The notes under the pieces: model-generated
What the model saw: the letters and a program-made list of their open reading frames with translations, nothing else
The model's database searches: none
What the model was told of the DNA's origin: nothing
Made by a program: the position numbers and the translations under genes
Shown here: one piece after another, positions 13,812 through 18,553 of the stretch
Layout of the letters: each line of letters opens with the position of its first letter
Position numbering within the stretch: position 1 is the first letter of the stretch
Assembly (NCBI GenBank): GCA_033549345.1
Contig: JAWSUT010000040.1
Coordinates: forward strand, 1-18,553
Source of the DNA: JAWSUT01 sp033549345
Lineage (GTDB): Bacteria; Bacillota; Dethiobacteria; Dethiobacterales; Dethiobacteraceae
Direction: 5' to 3'
Length of the DNA: 18,553 nucleotides

Positions 13812-14235
13812 GACCATCACCACCTGTCTCAGCACGCTTAACAAACTTGGTTTTAATCGGGAGCTTGTGTGATGCAAGCCGCATCGCTTCCCGGGCCACA
13901 TCCTCGGGTACGCCGGCCAGTTCAAACAAAATGCGCCCCGGTTTCACAACGGACACCCAGAATTCAGGTGAACCTTTACCGCTTCCCATCCGAGTTTCGG
14001 CCGGTTTAGCCGTAACAGGCTTATCAGGGAAGATTTTAATCCAGACTTTACCGCCCCGCTTAATATAACGGGTCATGGCAATACGGGCAGATTCAATCTG
14101 CTGGTTGGTAATCCAGGCGGGTTCCAGTGCCTGAAGACCATATTCGCCAAACGCGATCTGATTGCCGGCCTGGGCTTTGCCCTTCATCCGGCCACGGTGC
14201 TGTCTGCGGTATTTAACTCTTTTTGGTATCAGCAT
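13801..14235 (-). CDS. rplP: 50S ribosomal protein L16
   Basis: L16 organises the A-site tRNA binding region of the 50S subunit. The 144-aa product starts MLIPKRVKYRRQHRGRMKG, contains FGEYGLQALEPAWITNQQIESARIA (about 29-53), the basic loop GGKVWIKIFPDKPVTAKPAETRMGSGKG (about 61-88) and ends with a tail slightly longer than minimal (KRAETGGDGHES). Its start lies within the rpsC 3' end (23-nt overlap), and its own end overlaps the rpmC start, so three consecutive genes are interlocked. Confidence 0.98.
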   Translation of the reverse strand: MLIPKRVKYRRQHRGRMKGKAQAGNQIAFGEYGLQALEPAWITNQQIESARIAMTRYIKRGGKVWIKIFPDKPVTAKPAETRMGSGKGSPEFWVSVVKPGRILFELAGVPEDVAREAMRLASHKLPIKTKFVKRAETGGDGHES

Positions 14236-14893
14236 CCGGGTTCCCTCCTCCCGTATTTCTTTGCTTGGTCGGGAGAACCTCCCCTTTATAAATCCAGACT
14301 TTTACGCCAATACGGCCATATGTTGTATGAGCTTCCACAAAACCATAGTCGATATCGGCACGCAATGTCTGCAGGGGGACGGTCCCCTCATGGTAAGACT
14401 CGGTGCGCGCAATTTCCGCTCCACCCAAACGGCCGCTGAGCATGACTTTAATTCCTTTGGCACCGGCACGCATCGTCCGGAATACGGACTGCTTCATCGC
14501 GCGGCGGAAAGCAATACGTTTTGTCAGCTGCTGGGCGATATTCTCAGCGACCAAAGTGGCATCAAGTTCTGCCGTTTTGATTTCCATAATGTTGATGTGC
14601 ACCTGCTTGTCGGTCAGCTTTTCCAGCTTCCCGCGCAGTGCATCGACGCCGGAGCCGCCTTTACCGATAACAATACCGGGCTTGGCAGTATGAATAGAAA
14701 TGCGGACTCGATTGGCAACACGTTCAATTTCAACTTTAGATACGCCGGCATTGTCAAGCTGCTGGGTAATTGCTTTACGGATCTTCATATCCTCATGCAG
14801 GAGATCCGTATAGTTCTTATCGGCATACCATTTGGCTTCCCAGTCCCGGATAATACCGAGACGAAAGCCTGTCGGATTCACCTTTTGACCCAC
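14213..14893 (-). CDS. rpsC: 30S ribosomal protein S3
   Basis: S3 lines the mRNA entry channel of the 30S head. The 226-aa product begins GQKVNPTGFRLGIIRDWEAKWYADK, contains the KH domain with the GXXG loop IGKGGSG (about 76-82), and a C-terminal domain with ADIDYGFVEAHTTYGRIGVKVWIYKGEVLP. The frame continues upstream without a stop, but I chose the GTG at 14893, about 8-9 nt after GGAGGG, because it gives the invariant M-GQKVNP start. It lies 4 nt after the rplV stop. Confidence 0.97.
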   Translation of the reverse strand: MGQKVNPTGFRLGIIRDWEAKWYADKNYTDLLHEDMKIRKAITQQLDNAGVSKVEIERVANRVRISIHTAKPGIVIGKGGSGVDALRGKLEKLTDKQVHINIMEIKTAELDATLVAENIAQQLTKRIAFRRAMKQSVFRTMRAGAKGIKVMLSGRLGGAEIARTESYHEGTVPLQTLRADIDYGFVEAHTTYGRIGVKVWIYKGEVLPTKQRNTGGGNPDADTKKS

Positions 14894-14897
14894 GGAC

Positions 14898-15239
14898 TTA
14901 TCCCTCCTTACTCTCTTTGAGGATGATTGTAATGTGGCTGGTTGGCTTGCGGATTCTGCTGGCCATACCGCGCGCGCGCGGACGGAACCTTTTGAGAACC
15001 GGGCCCTGGTCAACAAAGACCTGTGCCACATACAGACTTTCTCTGTTCATTTCAAAATTGTTCTCCGCATTGGCCATGGCGGAATGAAGCACTTTGTAGA
15101 TCGGCTCCGCCGGCTTATTGGGAGTAAACTTCAGAATCGCCAGGGCTTCCTGAGCGTTTTTACCACGAATTTGGTCCACCACCAGGCGGGCCTTCCGCGG
15201 TGACATTCTGATATACTTTGCAACAGCTTTCGCTTCCAC
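14898..15239 (-). CDS. rplV: 50S ribosomal protein L22
   Basis: L22 lines the peptide exit tunnel; its extended loop forms part of the tunnel constriction. The 113-aa product has the family N-terminus (EAKAVAKYIRMSPRKARLVVDQIRGK), the HSAMANAENNF segment (about 52-62) and the extended loop with RFRPRARGMASRIRKPTSHITI (about 84-105). The start is GTG at 15239 after GGAGGG. It lies 12 nt after rpsS and 4 nt before rpsC. Confidence 0.97.
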   Translation of the reverse strand: MEAKAVAKYIRMSPRKARLVVDQIRGKNAQEALAILKFTPNKPAEPIYKVLHSAMANAENNFEMNRESLYVAQVFVDQGPVLKRFRPRARGMASRIRKPTSHITIILKESKEG

Positions 15240-15251
15240 GGGAATCCCTCC

Positions 15252-15536
15252 TTATTTCAGCGATGTGGACCGCTCGGTGTGGCCGCTGTGGCCACGGTAC
15301 GTACGGGTCGGGGCAAACTCACCGAGTTTGTGGCCGACCATATCTTCGGTGACATACACCGGAACATGTTTTCTGCCATCATGGACCGCCAGTGTGTGAC
15401 CGACCATCTCCGGGAAAATGGTGGAACGGCGGGACCAGGTTTTAATGACTTTCTTTTCGTTCTTCTCATTCATCTGCTGAATTTTTTTCAGCAGCTTCTC
15501 TTCAATATAGGGGCCTTTTTTCAGAGACCTGGACAA
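15252..15536 (-). CDS. rpsS: 30S ribosomal protein S19
   Basis: S19 forms a complex with S13 in the 30S head near the A-site tRNA. The 94-aa product starts SRSLKKGPYIEEKLLKKI, has the conserved KTWSRRSTIFPEMVGHTLAVHDGRKHVPVYVTEDMVGHKLGEFAPTRTYRGH region (about 33-84) and ends HTERSTSLK. It starts with TTG at 15536, 10 nt after GGAGG; no other start gives the family N-terminus. It follows rplB by 30 nt. Confidence 0.97.
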   Translation of the reverse strand: MSRSLKKGPYIEEKLLKKIQQMNEKNEKKVIKTWSRRSTIFPEMVGHTLAVHDGRKHVPVYVTEDMVGHKLGEFAPTRTYRGHSGHTERSTSLK

Positions 15537-15566
15537 GTCTATGCGACCTCCTTCCCAAACTTCTTC

Positions 15567-16400
15567 CTACTTTTTGTTCCGACGTTTGACGATATACTGG
15601 TCGGACTTCTTGTTCTTCTGGCGCGTCTTGTAACCGAGAGTCGGCTTACCCCAGGGGGTTACCGGGCTCTTGCGGCCAATCGGGGCCTTACCTTCGCCAC
15701 CACCGTGCGGATGGTCTACCGGGTTCATGACGACACCGCGGACGGTGGGCCGTTTGCCGAGCCAGCGCGAACGTCCGGCTTTACCGATGGTAATGTTTTC
15801 ATGTTCCAGGTTGCCGACCTGGCCGATTGTGGCTCTGCATTCCTGCGAGACCAGGCGTACTTCGCCTGACGGCAGGCGAACCTGGGCGTATTTGCCTTCT
15901 TTGGCCATTAGCTGGGCTGCGGCACCGGCGGAACGGACAAGCTGTCCGCCTTTTCCGACTTTCAGTTCAATATTGTGAATCAGCGTACCGACAGGGATTG
16001 CTTTTAGGGGCATGGCGTTGCCGGGTTTAATGTCGGCGCCTTCTCCCGCAATAATTTGTGTCCCTACGGTAACCCCCACCGGGGCCAGGATGTAGCGTTT
16101 CTCTCCGTCAGCATAGTGTAAAAGTGCGATGTTGGCTGAACGGTTGGGGTCGTATTCGATGGTAGCGACCTTGGCGGGAATGCCTTCCTTGTCGCGCTTA
16201 AAGTCAATAATCCGGTACTTACGCTTATGTCCGCCGCCCTGATGGCGTACGGTAATCCGTCCGTTAACGTTGCGGCCCGCTTTTTTCTTCAGCGGCTCTA
16301 AGAGAGATTTTTCCGGTTCCGTTGTGGTAATCTCTTCAAACGTTCTGACGGTCATAAAGCGGCGTCCCGGAGAGGTGGGAACAAACTTTTTCACTGCCAT
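15567..16400 (-). CDS. rplB: 50S ribosomal protein L2
   Basis: L2 is one of the largest and most conserved 50S proteins, needed for subunit association and for building the peptidyl transferase centre. The 277-aa product has the N-terminal OB-like domain (VKKFVPTSPGRRFMTV, GRITVRHQGGGHKRKYRIIDFKR), the SH3-like domain with GKGGQLVRSAGAAAQLMAKEGKYAQVRLPSGEVR, and the conserved VMNPVDHPHGGGEGKAPIGRK with the histidines at about 230-232. The ATG follows GGAGGG and lies 24 nt after rplW. Confidence 0.98.
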   Translation of the reverse strand: MAVKKFVPTSPGRRFMTVRTFEEITTTEPEKSLLEPLKKKAGRNVNGRITVRHQGGGHKRKYRIIDFKRDKEGIPAKVATIEYDPNRSANIALLHYADGEKRYILAPVGVTVGTQIIAGEGADIKPGNAMPLKAIPVGTLIHNIELKVGKGGQLVRSAGAAAQLMAKEGKYAQVRLPSGEVRLVSQECRATIGQVGNLEHENITIGKAGRSRWLGKRPTVRGVVMNPVDHPHGGGEGKAPIGRKSPVTPWGKPTLGYKTRQKNKKSDQYIVKRRNKK

Positions 16401-16424
16401 GGGTTTTCTCCCTCCTTCCTGGGG

Positions 16425-16715
16425 TTACAGGCCTTCAAAGATTTCAATTGGCTTGCTGCCCTCTTCAAGGGTGACCACTGCTTTTTTCCAGTTGGGGCGG
16501 CGTCCGACGTGCATGCCCATCCGCTTCATTTTCCCTGTGACACGGATTGTGTTGACGTCTTTGACCTTCACCTTAAAGAGTTCTTCAATCGCATTCTTAA
16601 TTTCAACTTTGTTTGCTCTGGGATCGACCTTGAAGGCATACTTCAATTCTTCCATCATTGAAGTGCTCTTCTCGGAAATTAAAGGCTTTCTGATAATATC
16701 TCTGGCGTCACGCAT
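16425..16715 (-). CDS. rplW: 50S ribosomal protein L23
   Basis: L23 lies at the exit tunnel rim and is the main ribosomal docking point for trigger factor and signal recognition particle. The 96-aa product has the family pattern DIIRKPLISEKSTSMMEE, YAFKVDPRANKVEIKNAIEELFKVKV (about 26-51) and the RRPNWKKAVVTLEEGSKPIEIF end. Its ATG overlaps the rplD stop by one nt (TAATG), which favours re-initiation by the same ribosome; GGAGG lies upstream inside rplD. Confidence 0.98.
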   Translation of the reverse strand: MRDARDIIRKPLISEKSTSMMEELKYAFKVDPRANKVEIKNAIEELFKVKVKDVNTIRVTGKMKRMGMHVGRRPNWKKAVVTLEEGSKPIEIFEGL

Positions 16716-17341
16716 TATGCGAATACCTCCTCGACCTGGGCTACGGCATCCCGTGTGATGACCAGGTTGTCGGTGTTGAGGATGTCATAGACATTGAGCT
16801 GGTTGGCAACGGTTGTCTTGACACCGGGAATATTTCTTGCCGACTTAATCACATTCACCTCGGGGGCATTAGTGATAATCAGCACCTTGCGTCCGGTATT
16901 CAGTTTGCCGAGTACCTGCACCATCTCTTTTGTCTTTGGAGCATCCATGGTCAGCTGGTCAAGAACAATCAGCTGCCCGGTGTTCACTTTCGTGGTCAGC
17001 GCCGATTTCAGCGCCAGTCTTTTAATTTTTTTAGGCAGAGCCTGTTTAAAGTTACGCTCTGCGCGCGGCCCGAATGTGATTCCACCGCCCCGCCAGATAG
17101 GGGAACGGGTGGAGCCGTGCCGTGCGCGACCGGTTCCTTTTTGGCGCCAGGGCTTACGCCCGCCGCCTCTGACTTCGGTACGGGTCTTTGTATTCGCGGT
17201 AGCCAGGCGCTGGTTAGCCAGATAGGCCAAAACTGCCTGATGCATCGCGGCTTCATTGACCTTTATGGCAAAAACAGAGTCTGAAAGCTCAACTTCGCCA
17301 ACCTGGTCGCCCTGTGTGTTATATAAAGCTACTTTCGGCAT
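16715..17341 (-). CDS. rplD: 50S ribosomal protein L4
   Basis: L4 helps line the exit tunnel with its extended loop. In E. coli it also represses the S10 operon by acting on the leader mRNA; that function cannot be claimed here. The 208-aa product starts MPKVALYNTQGDQVGEVEL, carries the tunnel loop with GGGRKPWRQKGTGRARHGSTRSPIWRGGG (about 59-87) and a C-terminal alpha/beta domain. An in-frame GTG lies one codon upstream, but the ATG at 17341 has better spacing (7 nt) from GGAGG. It is 25 nt downstream of rplC. Confidence 0.97.
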   Translation of the reverse strand: MPKVALYNTQGDQVGEVELSDSVFAIKVNEAAMHQAVLAYLANQRLATANTKTRTEVRGGGRKPWRQKGTGRARHGSTRSPIWRGGGITFGPRAERNFKQALPKKIKRLALKSALTTKVNTGQLIVLDQLTMDAPKTKEMVQVLGKLNTGRKVLIITNAPEVNVIKSARNIPGVKTTVANQLNVYDILNTDNLVITRDAVAQVEEVFA

Positions 17342-17366
17342 CACAAATCCTCCCTTCGTCCAACAT

Positions 17367-17999
17367 CTATTTGACGGTTTTTACGGTATTCTTAACGGTG
17401 ACCAGTCCGCCGCGCGGTCCGGGAATGGCGCCTTTAACCAACAGCAGATTACGTTCAGTATCAACTCTGACAATCTGCAGTTTTTGCACCGTAACTTTGT
17501 CGCCGCCCATCCGTCCGGGCAGCTTTTTGCCCTTAAATACGCGGGCAGCGTCAACGGCGCCCATGGAACCGGGGCCGCGGTGATAATGGGAACCGTGGGT
17601 TGTGGGACCGCGGGACTGTCCGTGGCGCTTAATGGAGCCGGCGAATCCTTTACCCCGGGAAATGCCGCTGACATCAACCCATTCACCTTCGGCAAACATG
17701 TCCGCTTTCAGTTCCTGGCCAACTTCGAACCCACCGGTATCTACGAGCCGAAGCTCACGAACATTTTTTTTCGCCTCGGTACCGGCTTTTTTGAAGTGGC
17801 CGGCCAGGGGCTTTGTCACATTTTTTTCCTTAATTGGCGCAAAACCAACCTGAATTGCCTCGTATCCGTCAATTTCCGCCGTTTTCTTCTGTACAACAAC
17901 GCAGGGACCCGCCTCAATCACTGTAACAGGGACAACCTGCCCACCTTCAGTGAAAACCTGGGTCATGCCGACTTTTTTACCTAAGATTGCTTTTTGCAC
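17367..17999 (-). CDS. rplC: 50S ribosomal protein L3
   Basis: L3 binds 23S rRNA early in assembly, and its extended loop reaches towards the peptidyl transferase centre. The 210-aa product starts QKAILGKKVGMTQVFTEGG, contains the loop region GKGFAGSIKRHGQSRGPTTHGSHYHRGPGSMG (about 117-147) and ends NTVKTVK. The frame also opens at a GTG three codons earlier, but that GTG is part of the Shine-Dalgarno itself (GGAGGTG). The GTG at 17999 is 8 nt downstream of GGAGG and gives the expected N-terminus. Confidence 0.97.
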   Translation of the reverse strand: MQKAILGKKVGMTQVFTEGGQVVPVTVIEAGPCVVVQKKTAEIDGYEAIQVGFAPIKEKNVTKPLAGHFKKAGTEAKKNVRELRLVDTGGFEVGQELKADMFAEGEWVDVSGISRGKGFAGSIKRHGQSRGPTTHGSHYHRGPGSMGAVDAARVFKGKKLPGRMGGDKVTVQKLQIVRVDTERNLLLVKGAIPGPRGGLVTVKNTVKTVK

Positions 18000-18035
18000 G
18001 ACTTGCACCTCCTTAAAGGGAATCTCCCAGATAGA

Positions 18036-18344
18036 TTAGAGTTTGATTTCAATGTCCACACCGGCCGGCAGATCCAGCCGCATCAGGGCGTCAATTGTCT
18101 TCGGTGTCGGTTCCAGGATGTCGATGAGCCTTTTGTGTGTACGCATTTCAAACTGTTCGCGGGAGTCTTTATATTTATGGGGTGCCCGGATAACAGTATA
18201 AATACTTTTTTCCGTCGGCAGGGGGATCGGGCCGGAAACGTTCGCTCCGGTCCTCTTGGCAGTCTCCACAATCTTGCCGGAAGACTGGTCCAGAATCTGG
18301 TGGTCAAACGCCTTGAGGCGGATACGGATTTTTTGCTTCGCCAT
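18036..18344 (-). CDS. rpsJ: 30S ribosomal protein S10
   Basis: S10 lies in the 30S head; in many bacteria it also serves in transcription antitermination with NusB. The 102-aa product has the standard sequence AKQKIRIRLKAFDHQILDQS, then GPIPLPTEKSIYTVIRAPHKYKDSREQFEMRTHKRLIDI (about 39-77) and ends GVDIEIKL. The ATG follows GAAGGAGGGA at good spacing. It is the first gene of the S10 group and follows tuf after a structured 165-nt spacer. Confidence 0.98.
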   Translation of the reverse strand: MAKQKIRIRLKAFDHQILDQSSGKIVETAKRTGANVSGPIPLPTEKSIYTVIRAPHKYKDSREQFEMRTHKRLIDILEPTPKTIDALMRLDLPAGVDIEIKL

Positions 18345-18388
18345 ATTTCTTTCCCTCCTTCATTCGCCTGATTGACAGACTACTCCAC

Positions 18389-18413
18389 AAAAATTCCCGG
18401 GCCGGCGGGCCCG
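18389..18413 (-). promoter_or_regulatory. GC-rich hairpin plus U-run upstream of rpsJ, possible attenuator
   Basis: In the minus-strand transcript a perfect 6-bp GC stem (CGGGCC/GGCCCG at 18413-18408 and 18403-18398) with a 4-nt loop is followed after GG-AA by a short U-run (18393-18389). It lies about 45 nt before the rpsJ start codon. The form fits a weak intrinsic terminator, which could end part of the tuf transcript or attenuate rpsJ, but the U-run is short, so this is uncertain. Confidence 0.4.
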
Positions 18414-18439
18414 CAACCTTCTGCTTCATCGTTACCAGT

Positions 18440-18476
18440 CGGGCGGCTGCCGCAGAGCCTGCGGCATACCTGCCCG
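18440..18476 (-). promoter_or_regulatory. Two-tier hairpin in the tuf-rpsJ spacer
   Basis: A perfect 8-bp stem (TGCCGCAG with CTGCGGCA, 18466-18459 and 18455-18448) closes a 3-nt loop. A second 5-bp stem (CGGGC at 18476-18472 with GCCCG at 18444-18440) flanks it across an internal loop of 5 and 3 nt. It is not followed by a U-run, so it is not a simple terminator. It may be a leader RNA structure for rpsJ regulation or stabilise the tuf 3' end; I cannot match it to a known ribosomal leader. Confidence 0.45.
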
Positions 18477-18492
18477 AATCAAGCATATAATG

Positions 18493-18508
18493 ATTGTAAT
18501 TTTACAAT
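18493..18508. repeat. Short A/T palindrome just after tuf
   Basis: The sequence ATTGTAA, two bases, TTACAAT forms a perfect inverted repeat with 7-nt arms starting 2 nt beyond the tuf stop codon. It could be an operator-like site or part of a weak 3' structure. No matching promoter hexamers with proper spacing are visible around it. Confidence 0.35.
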
Positions 18509-18509
18509 A

Positions 18510-18553
18510 TTACTCGATGATGCTGGTCACAACGCCGGCGCCCACAGTACGCC
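18510..18553 (-). CDS. tuf: Elongation factor Tu, C-terminal end (partial)
   Basis: Only the last 13 codons and the TAA stop are inside the window; the gene continues beyond position 18553. The residues RTVGAGVVTSIIE match the C-terminus of EF-Tu, which brings aminoacyl-tRNA to the ribosomal A site as a GTP complex. The position directly upstream of rpsJ is the normal place for tuf (after rpsL, rpsG and fusA) in Bacillota, which supports the call despite the short length. Confidence 0.93.
   Translation of the reverse strand, partial: RTVGAGVVTSIIE

Noticed and set aside
17256..17984. Plus-strand open frame (242 codons) opposite rplC and rplD
   Set aside because: It covers two conserved ribosomal genes and their spacer and has no known domain or start signal.

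Overview
The window is a nearly complete S10-spc-alpha ribosomal protein supercluster from a Gram-positive bacterium of the Bacillota, most likely class Clostridia or a close relative. All genes lie on the minus strand, so transcription runs from position 18553 down to 1. The assignment rests on several features: the zinc-binding (C+) forms of S4, S14, L24 and L36; a KOW-domain gene between map and infA; an ecfA1-ecfA2-ecfT-truA group directly after rplQ; strong GGAGG-type Shine-Dalgarno sites before nearly every gene; and moderate GC content. I cannot name the genus from sequence alone.

Layout in transcription order. First comes the 3' end of tuf (EF-Tu) at the window edge, then a 165-nt tuf-rpsJ spacer with two hairpins. 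The S10 group follows: rpsJ, rplC, rplD, rplW, rplB, rpsS, rplV, rpsC, rplP, rpmC, rpsQ. An unusual 138-nt spacer packed with short direct and inverted repeats separates it from the spc group: rplN, rplX, rplE, rpsZ, rpsH, rplF, rplR, rpsE, rpmD, rplO, secY, map. Adenylate kinase (adk), which usually sits between secY and map in Bacillota, is absent. Next come a KOW protein gene, infA, rpmJ (37 codons) and the alpha group rpsM, rpsK, rpsD, rpoA, rplQ. A 12-bp perfect hairpin then separates the ribosomal cluster from ecfA1, ecfA2, ecfT and truA.

The genes together make most of the core ribosome (eleven small-subunit and sixteen large-subunit proteins), initiation factor IF-1, the RNA polymerase alpha subunit, the Sec translocon channel, N-terminal methionine removal, the shared energising module of ECF vitamin/metal importers, and tRNA pseudouridylation. 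Packing is tight: several stop/start overlaps and nested starts suggest translational coupling.

I re-set many starts from Shine-Dalgarno position and family N-termini. About a third of the genes start with TTG or GTG (TTG: truA, rpoA, rpsD, rpsK, rplR, rpsQ, rpsS; GTG: rplC, rplV, rpsC, rplX, rpsE). I see no new multi-gene system here. The items most worth a second look are the repeat-filled rpsQ-rplN spacer, the missing adk, the structured rpsJ leader, the uncertain ecfA1 start, and the KOW-infA overlap. No stretch longer than 300 bases lacks a gene.
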